NCBI GenBank assembly: GCA_019418305.1
Contig: DYCA01000013.1
Coordinates: forward strand, 568 to 53,016
Direction of reading: 5' to 3'
Source: Clostridiales bacterium
GTDB taxonomy: Bacteria > Bacillota > Clostridia > Oscillospirales > Butyricicoccaceae
DNA length: 52,449 nt
Under the pieces are notes generated by a model. It saw only the letters and a list, made by a program, of their open reading frames with translations, searched no databases and was not told the DNA's origin. Of this stretch, positions 16,055 through 24,117 are shown in pieces. The position numbers and the translations under genes were made by a program. Positions within the stretch are counted from its first letter, which is position 1, and each line of letters starts with the position of its first letter.

Positions 16055-16080
16055 AAAAAGCCTGCATTTGCAGGCTTTTT
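16055..16080 (+). terminator. terminator of the Fe-ADH transcript
   Basis: Perfect 12-bp stem AAAAAGCCTGCA/TGCAGGCTTTTT with a 2-base loop and a closing T-run. Confidence 0.85.
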
Positions 16081-16122
16081 CCATCTAATTACGCGCCGAC
16101 TGGCGCGAAAGGAGACCCTCCG

Positions 16123-17028
16123 ATGAAAAAATTGCTTCTGATTGCCACCGGCGGGACAATCGCCTGCCGCGAAACCGAAAACGGCCTGTCACCTGCGCTG
16201 AGCGGTGCAGAGCTTCTGGACTGTGTGCCCAAGCTGAGCGAATTCTGTACGATGGACGTACGAGACCTGATGCAGCTGGACTCCACCGACATGACTGCGG
16301 ATGACCGGCTGCGCATCGCTCATGCGGTACGGCAGAATGCCGAGCGATACGACGGTTTTGTCATCGCGCACGGCACAGATACCTTAGCATACACCGCGGC
16401 GCTGCTGTATCACCTGCTGGCCGACCTTGTCAAACCGGTCGTGCTGACCGGTTCGATGCTGCCTATGGGCGCGCCCGACTCGGATGCACCGCGCAACCTG
16501 CTGGACGCCTGCCGCGTCGCAGCCGACGGACACGCAGGTGTGGTCGCAGTGTTGTGCGGCAAAATCCTCGCGGGCAACCGGACGGTCAAATTCCACTCAA
16601 CGCAAATCGACGCCTTTCTTTCGGCAGGTATGCCGCCGCTCGGCACAGTCGGAACGGACGGCAGGGTCCGCTGGGATGTTCCGGTCGCGCCGCCCGCGCA
16701 GTCCGCTCCCACCTCACTCGACCCGCATGTACTGCTTATCAAGCTCACGCCCGACCTTGACCCGACCTTTTTCGCTGCGCTGCACGGTTATCCCAAAGTG
16801 ATGCTGGAAACCTTCGGCGCGGGCGGCATTCCCGCGCGGCTGGAAAGCGCGGTGCGCGCACTGATCGAAAGCGGCACACGCGTATATATCACCAGCCAGT
16901 GTACCGCAGGCGGCGTGCATCTGCATCACTATGCGGTTGGCCGCCGCGCGGAGGCTATTGGGGCCATTTCTCTTGGCGACCGCACCACCGAGGACGCACT
17001 TGCCGCGGTCATGTGCGGAGAAATCTGA
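16123..17028 (+). CDS. ansA: type I L-asparaginase
   Basis: A 301-residue cytoplasmic enzyme that hydrolyses asparagine to aspartate and ammonia. Both catalytic motifs are present: the N-terminal ATGGTIACR with the nucleophilic Thr near residue 12, and YDGFVIAHGTDTLAYTAALL with the second Thr and the Asp near residues 85-88. A short C-terminal domain begins near residue 190. There is no signal peptide, which favours the cytoplasmic type I over the periplasmic type II; the length is slightly below the common 325-340. The start follows GAAAGGAG. The gene appears to be alone. A related glutaminase-asparaginase activity cannot be excluded. Confidence 0.92.
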   Translation: MKKLLLIATGGTIACRETENGLSPALSGAELLDCVPKLSEFCTMDVRDLMQLDSTDMTADDRLRIAHAVRQNAERYDGFVIAHGTDTLAYTAALLYHLLADLVKPVVLTGSMLPMGAPDSDAPRNLLDACRVAADGHAGVVAVLCGKILAGNRTVKFHSTQIDAFLSAGMPPLGTVGTDGRVRWDVPVAPPAQSAPTSLDPHVLLIKLTPDLDPTFFAALHGYPKVMLETFGAGGIPARLESAVRALIESGTRVYITSQCTAGGVHLHHYAVGRRAEAIGAISLGDRTTEDALAAVMCGEI

Positions 17029-17109
17029 CTCTCTGTTCTGCACTCCGTCTTTTTGTGGTATATCACAATTTTATATCTTTTAATTTGTGCTATTTGTATA
17101 TATGTTCCA

Positions 17110-17138
17110 TTGTTTTCCACAAAAAACAGTGATATGAT
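17110..17138 (+). promoter_or_regulatory. promoter of the 42-residue small protein
   Basis: TTGTTT (17110-17115), exactly 17 bases, TATGAT (17133-17138), 32 bases upstream of the small gene's ATG. Confidence 0.6.
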
Positions 17139-17170
17139 ATAGACAAATCCATAAGAAAGAAGGCCGCACT

Positions 17171-17299
17171 ATGAATAAATTTGCAAAGGCGATTATCCAT
17201 ATGAGCGAATCCACCATGCAGAACAGCAGCTATATCCGCGGTCTGTTCCGCACGTACGACATTCCGGTTTCGCGCAGCAACAACGCGCCAAAGGATTAA
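17171..17299 (+). CDS. 42-residue small protein, unknown function
   Basis: An ATG at 17171 with AAGAAGG upstream opens a 42-codon frame, beginning MNKFAKAIIHMSESTMQ and ending NNAPKD before TAA. It has its own promoter (17110-17138) and a strong terminator (17345-17385), so it is a complete transcription unit with nothing else in it. The peptide is basic at the N-terminus, has no membrane segment and contains a short amphipathic stretch (FAKAIIHM) and an Arg/Tyr-rich middle (YIRGLFRTYD). I do not recognise it. It could be a small regulatory protein, or the transcript could work as an RNA. The isolated promoter-RBS-terminator set is the case for reality. Confidence 0.6.
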   Translation: MNKFAKAIIHMSESTMQNSSYIRGLFRTYDIPVSRSNNAPKD

Positions 17300-17344
17300 T
17301 TTCCCGTAAATATCTGATAGCGGAGCAACCGCAAGGACAAAACC

Positions 17345-17385
17345 AAATCCCGGATGAAAGCACTGACTTTCATCCGGGATTTTTC
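17345..17385. terminator. bidirectional terminator between the small gene and the DUF2238-like gene
   Basis: Perfect 14-bp stem ATCCCGGATGAAAG/CTTTCATCCGGGAT around CACTGA, followed by TTTTT on the plus strand. On the minus strand the T-run is broken (TTTGGTTTTG). It separates two convergent genes. Confidence 0.85.
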
Positions 17386-17389
17386 TATC

Positions 17390-18046
17390 TTAAGGTCGAT
17401 TCTGAATATTTTCTCGATAATACGCTTCAAACAAATGCATCATCAGGCCCTTGCGGCGGTTTTCCCCTATGTGCCGCAGGTATTTCCAACAGGAGACCGC
17501 CGTTATCAGGCCACCTATCGTGCATACGATGACATCCCCCATCGTATCACCCACACCGGTCAAGGCCACCTGCTGCGGATCCGCGCCCGAAAACGACACC
17601 AGGTATTCCCAAATTTCCCAAAGCACCGCGCTCATCATGGCGAACATCCATGTATACAGCGCTGCATTAAAGGCATCCGCAGGGTCAAGGGCATGTCCCG
17701 GCTTATTGGCGAAATACACCGCCGTCCCCAGCACCGCAAACAGAAAACCGGACAGGAAATGCAGAATCTTATCCCAGTACGGAATCAGTTCGTACCCGCC
17801 GAACAGACTGGCAAACGACACCGCCGCCAGCACAAACCCGTCGAACACGACCTCAAGCAGGTAAACCGGCCGCAGGCGGCACAGGCGATACAGCACATGC
17901 GGAACGACGGGCAGCAAAAACGCCGCCAGCACCAGCAGGCCGTTGTACACCGTCGCCTCCCGCAGCATGCACAGCACCGCCGCGCAAAGTGTGAACACAT
18001 AATAGAAGATCAGCGTGCCGTTCCGCACGCGGCGCATCCGTTCCAT
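17390..18046 (-). CDS. DUF2238/YjdF-like integral membrane protein
   Basis: A 218-residue protein with about six membrane segments. The conserved face is WDKILHFLSGFLFA (about 107-120), AVLWEIWEYLVSF (about 154-166) and GVGDTMGDVIVCTIGG (about 178-193). These Asp, His and Glu residues inside or near the membrane mark the YjdF/DUF2238 family, whose function is not established. I choose the ATG at 18046, which follows AAGGAG; the longer frame would extend back into rnhA. It starts 10 bases after the rnhA stop, so the two are co-transcribed; no functional link is known. Confidence 0.8.
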   Translation of the reverse strand: MERMRRVRNGTLIFYYVFTLCAAVLCMLREATVYNGLLVLAAFLLPVVPHVLYRLCRLRPVYLLEVVFDGFVLAAVSFASLFGGYELIPYWDKILHFLSGFLFAVLGTAVYFANKPGHALDPADAFNAALYTWMFAMMSAVLWEIWEYLVSFSGADPQQVALTGVGDTMGDVIVCTIGGLITAVSCWKYLRHIGENRRKGLMMHLFEAYYRENIQNRP

Positions 18047-18056
18047 AGGGTACTCC

Positions 18057-18494
18057 TTATTTATATTGCTGATAAGCGGCAACCGCCAGCTCATCGCAGC
18101 GGTTATTGTATGGATTATCCGCATGGCCCTTCACCCAATGGAACCGAACCGCGTGTTTGTTCAATAAATCAAGCAGTCGTCCCCACAGCTCCGGATTCTT
18201 AGCGGGTTTTTTATCACTTTTCACCCATCCCTTGGCGCGCCAGCTTTTGGCCCAACCCTTGGTGATGCCGTCGACCACATACTTGCTGTCCGAATACAGG
18301 TCGACTGTGCACGGCTCTTTCAGCGCTTCCAGCGCAGTAATCACACCGAGCAGCTCCATGCGGTTGTTGGTCGTGGAAGGCTCGGAACCGGAAAGCTCCT
18401 TTTCCTTCTCTCCATATTTTAAAATCGCACCCCATCCGCCAGGCCCCGGATTGCCCGAGCAGGCGCCGTCGGTATAGATCGTTACATTTTTCAT
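18057..18494 (-). CDS. rnhA: ribonuclease HI
   Basis: A 145-residue RNase HI that cuts the RNA strand of RNA-DNA hybrids. The catalytic carboxylates are visible: Asp9 in [10 protein letters not shown], Glu47 in NNRMELLG, Asp69 in YSDSKYV and an Asp near the C-terminus in RCDELAV, with the conserved His in [14 protein letters not shown]. The protein is a bare catalytic domain without a hybrid-binding extension. I choose the ATG at 18494 after AGGAGG; the longer frame has no support. It is upstream of the DUF2238-like gene and downstream of a terminator. Confidence 0.95.
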   Translation of the reverse strand: MKNVTIYTDGACSGNPGPGGWGAILKYGEKEKELSGSEPSTTNNRMELLGVITALEALKEPCTVDLYSDSKYVVDGITKGWAKSWRAKGWVKSDKKPAKNPELWGRLLDLLNKHAVRFHWVKGHADNPYNNRCDELAVAAYQQYK

Positions 18495-18526
18495 ATTTCC
18501 TCCTGTTTTTCGGTCGAAAAAATGAC

Positions 18527-18553
18527 AAAAGCCACGAGATACCGTGGCTTTTT
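18527..18553 (-). terminator. terminator of the phospholipase C-like gene
   Basis: Stem AAAAGCCACG/CGTGGCTTTT with loop AGATAC; on the minus strand it is followed by TTTTGTCATTTTTT. It isolates rnhA from the gene before it. Confidence 0.8.
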
Positions 18554-18561
18554 GTGTTCTC

Positions 18562-19161
18562 TTATGCAATCACGCTTGCCGGTACTTCCACCTGCTCGTA
18601 GACAATGCTAATGATGGAAAGAACCACCATTGCAGTCGCGCGGCAAATATGTACCAGATCGTCGTTGATGCCGTGATGACGGTCCGCAGCGCGGTACGCA
18701 TCATGCATCGAGCCGATGCGCGCTATCAGCGCGTCTACCGTTGTCGGCGGGATAATCGGGCTGGCCCACTGCTCAAACTTGTCCTCCGTCATCCGACGGC
18801 GAATCACCAGCGCTACGCGCTTTTCGTACAGATAATGCGCCAGCAAATTGCGCTCATAGATATCATCGTTATGCGGGTAGGTGAAGAAATCGGTCATATA
18901 ATGACAAATCTCGCCCAAATCCACCGAAAGCTCACGCCCATTGACCGGACCGATGGTATACTTTTCCGTGAACGCGCGAATCTTGTCCATCACCTCGTCC
19001 ATCATGATCGACGGGTTGTGGCGCTTGGTCAGATAAGTGCCGGTCAGGTCAGGCTTTAAGTTGCCATACACAAAGCCACTCGAATCAAAAGTAACGCCAC
19101 AGGTCTGCTCAACGTAATCCATCAACAGATGTGCAACGCGAATATGAGATACGGAATCCAT
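18562..19161 (-). CDS. zinc-dependent phospholipase C-like protein
   Basis: A 199-residue, mostly helical protein of the zinc phospholipase C/S1-P1 nuclease fold. The likely metal ligands are in [12 protein letters not shown] near the N-terminus, the KPDLTG turn (about 37-42), HNPSIMMDE (about 48-56), and [20 protein letters not shown] (about 81-100). There is no signal peptide, although the classical toxins are secreted, so this belongs to the intracellular branch often annotated zinc-dependent PLC family; its substrate is unknown. The ATG at 19161 is 7 bases after GGAGG; a TTG two codons earlier is too close to it. The gene has its own promoter and terminator. Confidence 0.78.
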   Translation of the reverse strand: MDSVSHIRVAHLLMDYVEQTCGVTFDSSGFVYGNLKPDLTGTYLTKRHNPSIMMDEVMDKIRAFTEKYTIGPVNGRELSVDLGEICHYMTDFFTYPHNDDIYERNLLAHYLYEKRVALVIRRRMTEDKFEQWASPIIPPTTVDALIARIGSMHDAYRAADRHHGINDDLVHICRATAMVVLSIISIVYEQVEVPASVIA

Positions 19162-19244
19162 CAGCAATCCTCCAGACGGAACGCACGTTTCTTAACAACA
19201 TCTTAACATCCGGGTCGATTTGACAAAACCCCGAAAACAGATTT

Positions 19245-19273
19245 AGTATATCACATTTTTTCCGTCTTGTCTT
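19245..19273 (-). promoter_or_regulatory. promoter of the phospholipase C-like gene
   Basis: Minus strand: AAGACA (19268-19273), 17 bases, TATACT (19245-19250), about 85 bases upstream of the start codon. The region 19162-19355 is A+T-rich and holds nothing else recognisable. Confidence 0.55.
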
Positions 19274-19355
19274 GGTTTTTTTGAAATTGTAACGAAAACA
19301 ACACAATCTCTTTGATATTTTGCCGGATTTTTCAACAAAATAATTACATTTTTGG

Positions 19356-20228
19356 TTATCTTGCCCGAAATGCCTCACTGCGGAACTGGATTTTTCCCTC
19401 AAGCGCCTGCCGCAGCCGCTGACACATAGCCTCACGGTCGCGGTTGAGCGTGCCGGCAAGGTTGACGTAATTCGAGGCATGATTCGCACGGAACACGCTG
19501 CCCTCCGCATCAATATGCTCGAGCAGGATAAGCGTCTCATGCGCAATCTCAATCGGGTTCATCAGATAGAAGCGGCCCTCCTGCCAGTCGCGCATCAAGG
19601 GCGTTTCCAACTCAAAAAGCAAGGTCAGCAGGCCGATATACTCAGGCTTCATGCGCGAGAGTGCTTCGGCAGTCTTAACCGCGTGCTCTTCCGAAAGTTC
19701 GGTGGAGCCGAGGCCCGCAATGCAGGTGACCGACAGTTTCATGCCCGCCTGCTTGACCATCAAGCCCGCGCGCACGATTTCGTCCGCCGTTTCGCCCTTG
19801 TTGACACGGCGCAGCACCTCATCCGATCCGGATTCCAGACCGAGATAGATCATTTCCAGTCCCAGCTCGTGCAGCAGGTTCAGCTCCTCCTGCGTTTTCA
19901 CCAGAATGGACGCGGGCGAGCCGTAGCTGGTGACGCGCTCGCACTCTGGAAATACCTGCCGAATGTAACGCAGAATTTCCGCCATGTGCTCGGCACGGCA
20001 CATGAGCGCGTCGCCGTCAGCCAGAAAAATGCGCCGGACATTCGGATACATGCGGCGCGCCTCGTCAAAATCGCGCTTGACATCCTCAATTTTGCGCACA
20101 CGGAAACGTTTTTCCTTATACATGTCACAAAACGTGCATTTATTATGACTGCATCCAATCGTAACCTGCACGATCAGGCTGTACGCCTCAGAAGGCGGCC
20201 GAAATACGCGGCCTTCGTATTCTATCAT
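19356..20228 (-). CDS. radical SAM protein with a C-x4-C-x2-C cluster motif
   Basis: A 290-residue radical SAM protein. The iron-sulfur cysteines are Cys26, Cys31 and Cys34 in GCSHNKCTFC; the spacing is C-x4-C-x2-C, one residue longer than the canonical motif and typical of a distinct subgroup. FLADGDALM (about 68-76), SYGSPASILVK (about 101-111) and MIYLGLESGSDEVLRRVNKG (about 125-144) fit the SAM-binding barrel, similar to the HemN/Elp3 style of core. No second cluster or substrate-binding domain is seen. The ATG at 20228 follows AAGGAGG. The substrate cannot be read from sequence. Confidence 0.85.
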   Translation of the reverse strand: MIEYEGRVFRPPSEAYSLIVQVTIGCSHNKCTFCDMYKEKRFRVRKIEDVKRDFDEARRMYPNVRRIFLADGDALMCRAEHMAEILRYIRQVFPECERVTSYGSPASILVKTQEELNLLHELGLEMIYLGLESGSDEVLRRVNKGETADEIVRAGLMVKQAGMKLSVTCIAGLGSTELSEEHAVKTAEALSRMKPEYIGLLTLLFELETPLMRDWQEGRFYLMNPIEIAHETLILLEHIDAEGSVFRANHASNYVNLAGTLNRDREAMCQRLRQALEGKIQFRSEAFRAR

Positions 20229-20292
20229 GGGGGTCCTCCTTATGTTCTGATAAAAACAGCGGGCGAAGGGGAAATCCTCCGCCCGCTGCCGC

Positions 20293-20616
20293 TTATTCTT
20301 CGGTTGCCGCTTCCTCAGAAGCCTTTTCCTCGGGTTTTTCCTCCTGGGCCTTCTCGTCCTCTTCCGATGCCTGATCGTCGAACGAATCCTGATAAGCGTC
20401 GTCTACCGCCGCGCACTCCTCTGCACAGGCGCAGGAAGCGCAGTCGGATTCCTCGCGCATCATTTCCTCCAGCTCATCCATGGCCTTGAGCTCCGCCTCG
20501 TGGTAAACTTCCTCTTCGCGCTTTTTCTGAAGCAGCATAAGCGCCGCCGTCGCACCGGCCGCACACGCAAGGCTGGTCAGCAGCAGGGTCGCTTTGATTT
20601 TCGTCGAATTTTTCAA
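20293..20616 (-). CDS. acidic, membrane-tethered small protein with a Cys cluster
   Basis: A 107-residue protein: a short basic N-terminus, one hydrophobic segment (about 8-27, ATLLLTSLACAAGATAALML), a charged helix, a cluster of four cysteines (SDCASCACAEEC, about 58-69) and a very acidic tail (SEEDEKAQEEKPEEKASEE) ending at the C-terminus. The segment looks like a signal anchor, putting the tail on one side of the membrane. The start is probably the TTG at 20616, 7 bases after GAGGAAG; a GTG at 20625 sits on top of the ribosome-binding site. No family is recognised. The closely spaced cysteines could bind a metal or respond to redox state. It lies between the radical SAM gene and proC on the same strand. 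Confidence 0.7.
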   Translation of the reverse strand: MKNSTKIKATLLLTSLACAAGATAALMLLQKKREEEVYHEAELKAMDELEEMMREESDCASCACAEECAAVDDAYQDSFDDQASEEDEKAQEEKPEEKASEEAATEE

Positions 20617-20699
20617 AGAATCCACTTCCTCTCAAAGTGATGCGGAATATTTATTTAACTTTATCATACACTTGCGGCAAAGTCAATGGCGGCATCCGG

Positions 20700-21509
20700 T
20701 TATTTACCCAGTTCATAGGCACGCGCAATGCATTTATCGTTCGCCTGCGCCAGCATATCGGCAAGACCGCACGCCTCGAGCACCCGCATTGCTTCGATCG
20801 TCGTGCCGCCCGGCGAGCAGACGGCGCGTATCAGCTCCGCAGGCGTTTTATCGCCCTCCAGCAGCATTTTTGCCGAGCCAATCATGGTCTGGCAGAACAA
20901 TTTGATCGCATCCGCCGGTTCGATGCCGTGTTCCTGCGCGCTTTTGACCATCGCATCGGCGAAAGCATAGATATAAGCCGGAGCAGAGCCTGCATACGGA
21001 ATGACCTCGTTGAGCATATCCTCGCGGTCGAATACCACGGTCACGCCCATGGTGTCGAACAGCGCACGAATCTGCGCCAGCTGCGCATCGGTCGCCGCCG
21101 CGTTTTTGACCAGCTCGGTGGCGCCTTCCCCGAGCATCAGCGGCGTATTGGGCATCACACGGATAATCGGCGTATCCGCGCCAAGCGCCCGCTCCATCTT
21201 GGTGAACGTCACGCCCGCCGCAATCGATACGACCAGCGGTTTTTCTCCGCTGCATTTGCCCAATACCGGCAAAATTTCGTCAAAATTCTGCGGCTTGACC
21301 GCAAGCAGCACGGTTTCGCACGCGGTGTAGACCTCGGTATAATTTCCCGTGACGGCATAGCCGCAGGCGTGATGCGCTGCGCGTTTGTCCTCACTGCGGT
21401 TGAACAGCAGCACCTGATCCCGCGTCAGCAGTCCGGCACGAACCGCGCCTTCCGCTATCGCCATTCCCATATTGCCCGCGCCCAACACGCCAAAACGGTA
21501 TGTCTTCAT
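20700..21509 (-). CDS. proC: pyrroline-5-carboxylate reductase
   Basis: A 269-residue enzyme for the last step of proline synthesis, reducing pyrroline-5-carboxylate with NAD(P)H. The N-terminal Rossmann motif is GVLGAGNMGMAIAEG (about 7-21). VVSIAAGVTF (about 93-102) and IIRVMPNTPLMLGEG (about 116-130) are family hallmarks. The C-terminal helical dimer domain has YAGSAPAYIYAFADAM and SPGGTTIEAMRVLE near the end, the substrate-binding signature. Start and length are normal. It has its own promoter and is divergent from the ArAE exporter gene. Confidence 0.96.
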   Translation of the reverse strand: MKTYRFGVLGAGNMGMAIAEGAVRAGLLTRDQVLLFNRSEDKRAAHHACGYAVTGNYTEVYTACETVLLAVKPQNFDEILPVLGKCSGEKPLVVSIAAGVTFTKMERALGADTPIIRVMPNTPLMLGEGATELVKNAAATDAQLAQIRALFDTMGVTVVFDREDMLNEVIPYAGSAPAYIYAFADAMVKSAQEHGIEPADAIKLFCQTMIGSAKMLLEGDKTPAELIRAVCSPGGTTIEAMRVLEACGLADMLAQANDKCIARAYELGK

Positions 21510-21548
21510 GAAACATCATCTCTCCATTCTGAATAGGACGTTAAAATA

Positions 21549-21577
21549 ATTATAGCATACCCGGCTTTTCCCTGCAA
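21549..21577 (-). promoter_or_regulatory. promoter of proC
   Basis: Minus strand: TTGCAG (21572-21577), 17 bases, perfect TATAAT (21549-21554). Confidence 0.7.
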
Positions 21578-21582
21578 ATATC

Positions 21583-21611
21583 TTGTGAAAAACCCGCTTT
21601 TGTGATACAAT
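21583..21611 (+). promoter_or_regulatory. promoter of the ArAE exporter gene
   Basis: TTGTGA (21583-21588), 17 bases, TACAAT (21606-21611). It lies back to back with the proC promoter, so the two could share regulation. Confidence 0.7.
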
Positions 21612-21646
21612 AGCTTCATTATTTTATTCCGGAGGAGAAGAAAACG

Positions 21647-22540
21647 TTGGCACGGTTTGTCCCGCACATCGGACTGCGGACCGTCAAGACCGGTCTTGCT
21701 GTAGCGCTGGCGCTGTTTTTCGCCGACTTGCGCGGCTCGACGTCATTGATTTTCGCCGCCATCGGCGCCATCAGCGCGATGAGCCGCACGGTGGGCGACG
21801 CCTTTGAAACCTGCCGCACGCAGTTGACCGGCATTCTGCTTGGCGCAGGCTTCGGCGCACTGTTCGTCAGTCTGCTGGCAAATTTTCGTTATGTGGGAAT
21901 CGGACTGGGACTAATCGTGCTGATTCTGTTGTGTGTCCGGCTGCGGCTGCAATTTGCCGTGCCTCTGTCCTGCATTGTGTTCGTTTCCATCTGTGTGTCA
22001 CCGGCCGGCGACGCCTTTCAGTACGGCTTCAACCGCCTGCTCGATACCACCATCGGTCTTGCCACAGCACTGGTCATCAATGTTGCCATTAAGCCCTACA
22101 ATAACAGCCGCCGCATCTCCGACCTGCTGCGGCATTTTCAGCAATCGGTACCCGCCTATGTCAGCGAACGCGTGCTGTATGGACGATATCCGGATCTGTC
22201 GCCGCTGGCGGCGCAGCTTGAGCGCATCGCAGGAGAGCTTGCCATTTTTGAGAAGCAGCGCGCATTCCACTCGCACAGCCATATCGAACAGACCGTTTTT
22301 CTGCGTGGCTGTGAAAAGCTCGCACATAGCATCTGGCAGGAGCTGAACGCCTTGTGCGCGATGGACGAAAAGGGGCGTCTGTCGCCGGAAAACGCAAAGC
22401 GGCTGACTCTGCTCGGCCTGACCGTACCGGACGGCATCTGCGCTGCGCCGCAGAGCACGGCGGATATTGTCGGCAACTACCATCTGGATAATCTGCTGCG
22501 TGCATGGCAGTTCCTCGGCGAATTCAACCTCACGGAATAG
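21647..22540 (+). CDS. aromatic acid exporter family (ArAE/FUSC-like) membrane protein
   Basis: A 297-residue protein with about five membrane segments in the first 155 residues, starting with the family's RTVKTGLAVALALFFADL block. It includes FAAIGAISAMSRTVGDAFET and ends the membrane part with NRLLDTTIGLATALVINVAI. A soluble helical C-terminal domain of about 140 residues follows. This is the short Firmicutes form (PF06081-like) of FUSC-type exporters, thought to export aromatic or weak organic acids. Translation probably starts at the TTG at 21647, 9 bases after GGAGGAG; no ATG is suitably placed. The NSS transporter gene follows 53 bases later, so both may share a transcript. Confidence 0.85.
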   Translation: MARFVPHIGLRTVKTGLAVALALFFADLRGSTSLIFAAIGAISAMSRTVGDAFETCRTQLTGILLGAGFGALFVSLLANFRYVGIGLGLIVLILLCVRLRLQFAVPLSCIVFVSICVSPAGDAFQYGFNRLLDTTIGLATALVINVAIKPYNNSRRISDLLRHFQQSVPAYVSERVLYGRYPDLSPLAAQLERIAGELAIFEKQRAFHSHSHIEQTVFLRGCEKLAHSIWQELNALCAMDEKGRLSPENAKRLTLLGLTVPDGICAAPQSTADIVGNYHLDNLLRAWQFLGEFNLTE

Positions 22541-22593
22541 CGTTCCCGCTGCTCTCGCGGCAGCAAAGAGAAAGAAACATGTAAGGGAGTAGT

Positions 22594-24003
22594 TTGCAAA
22601 AAATGGAACAGAAATCAAGAAGCAGCTTTTCCAGCCGCATCGGCTTTGTGCTGGCTGCGGCCGGTTCTTCGGTGGGTCTGGGCAACCTATGGCGTTTTCC
22701 GTATCTGGCCGCGCAATACGGCGGCGGCATTTTCCTGCTGGTGTATATCATTCTGGCGATTACCTTCGGCTTTGCGCTGATGATTACCGAAATTGCCATC
22801 GGTCGCAAAACCCGCCTGTCCTGCATCGGGGCATATAAGGCGCTCGACCGCCGGTTCGGCTTTCTGGGCTGGATTGCGGCGTTCGTGCCGGTTATCATCA
22901 CCCCCTATTATTGCGTCATCGGCGGCTGGGTCATGAAATATCTGGTCACTTTCCTGATCGGTAACGGTCTGACCGCAGCCGACAACGGCGGCTTCTTCAA
23001 CGATTTTATCGGCTTTGACGCAGGCTCCATTCCGGCTACTATGCTGGATTTCAGCGGTCCGACCCCGTGGTTTTTGATTTATGTGCTGCTGACAACCGTT
23101 GTGGTCATCTTCGGCGTGGAAAAGGGCATTGAAAAGGCCAGCCGCATTATGATGCCTGTGCTGGCAGTGCTGAGCGTGATGGTGGCGGTCTACTCGCTGA
23201 CCATCGACGGCGCAATGACCGGTCTGAAATACTATTTGCTGCCCGACTTCTCGCAGTTCTCGGCTTCTACCGTGCTCGGCGCGCTCGGCCAGCTGTTCTA
23301 TTCGATGTCGCTTGCCATGGGTATTATGATCACCTACGGCTCGTATATGCAGAAGGAAAACCTGCTGGAGCACTCGGTCACGCAGATCGAGATTTTTGAT
23401 ACGCTGTTTGCTTTTATTGCCGGTCTGATGATCATTCCGGCGGTCGTTGCTTTTAACGGCGGCGACCCGTCCCAGATTAACAACGGTCCCGGATTGATGT
23501 TTATTACGCTGCCGATGGTGTTTGAATCCATGCATTTCGGCTCTATCATCGGCACGGTATTCTTCCTGCTGGTGCTGTTTGCAGCGCTGACCTCTTCTAT
23601 CTCTTTGATGGAAACCATAGTCTCGGTCGTCATGGACAAAACACGCATGGGACGCAAGCCCGCAACCCTGCTCGTCATGGTCATTGTCCTGCTGTTCGGC
23701 GTGCCGTCCTGCCTGGGCTACGGTCCGTGGGCGGGCGTCACCGTCATCGGCATGCAGTTCCTCGACTTCTTTGATTTTATCTCCAACTCGGTGCTCATGC
23801 CGATTGTCGCATTCCTGACCTGCATCCTGATCGGCCACGTGGTTGGCACCAAGGTCATCGCGGACGAGGTGAAAGAAGGCGCAGGCTCCTTCCACCGCGA
23901 AGCGCTGCACCGCGTTATGGTACGCTGGATTGCGCCGGTTCTGCTGGTGCTTATTCTCGCCACCGAACTGGCCACCAAGGTATTCGGCATCTTTAAGATT
24001 TGA
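22594..24003 (+). CDS. sodium-dependent NSS-family transporter
   Basis: A 469-residue LeuT-fold symporter of the neurotransmitter:sodium symporter family, importing an amino acid or similar solute with sodium. The first helix carries the unmistakable GFVLAAAGSSVGLGNLWRFP (about 14-33), where the unwound Gly region binds sodium and substrate. About 11-12 membrane segments can be counted. GIMITYGSYM and TSSISLMETIVSVVMD mark the helix 6 and helix 8 regions. The substrate cannot be told; tryptophan, tyrosine or branched-chain types are all possible. The TTG at 22594 or the ATG at 22603 could be the start; AAGGGAG is 4 bases before the TTG. A strong terminator follows. Confidence 0.93.
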   Translation: MQKMEQKSRSSFSSRIGFVLAAAGSSVGLGNLWRFPYLAAQYGGGIFLLVYIILAITFGFALMITEIAIGRKTRLSCIGAYKALDRRFGFLGWIAAFVPVIITPYYCVIGGWVMKYLVTFLIGNGLTAADNGGFFNDFIGFDAGSIPATMLDFSGPTPWFLIYVLLTTVVVIFGVEKGIEKASRIMMPVLAVLSVMVAVYSLTIDGAMTGLKYYLLPDFSQFSASTVLGALGQLFYSMSLAMGIMITYGSYMQKENLLEHSVTQIEIFDTLFAFIAGLMIIPAVVAFNGGDPSQINNGPGLMFITLPMVFESMHFGSIIGTVFFLLVLFAALTSSISLMETIVSVVMDKTRMGRKPATLLVMVIVLLFGVPSCLGYGPWAGVTVIGMQFLDFFDFISNSVLMPIVAFLTCILIGHVVGTKVIADEVKEGAGSFHREALHRVMVRWIAPVLLVLILATELATKVFGIFKI

Positions 24004-24017
24004 CAAATACAGGCATC

Positions 24018-24052
24018 AAAAGAGGCTTTCCGATCGGAAAGCCTCTTTTTTT
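24018..24052 (+). terminator. terminator of the NSS transporter gene
   Basis: 13-bp perfect stem AAAGAGGCTTTCC/GGAAAGCCTCTTT with loop GATC and a run of seven T residues in all. Confidence 0.9.
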
Positions 24053-24117
24053 ATGCCATTTATATGTTTTGCACCGTACAATCTTCTCCGGAACACCGCA
24101 CGCTTTCCGCGATTTTT

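Noticed and set aside
22687..24006. A 439-codon minus-strand frame opposite the NSS transporter
   Set aside because: His/Gln/Asp-rich product typical of the complement of a G+C-rich membrane gene; no family resemblance.
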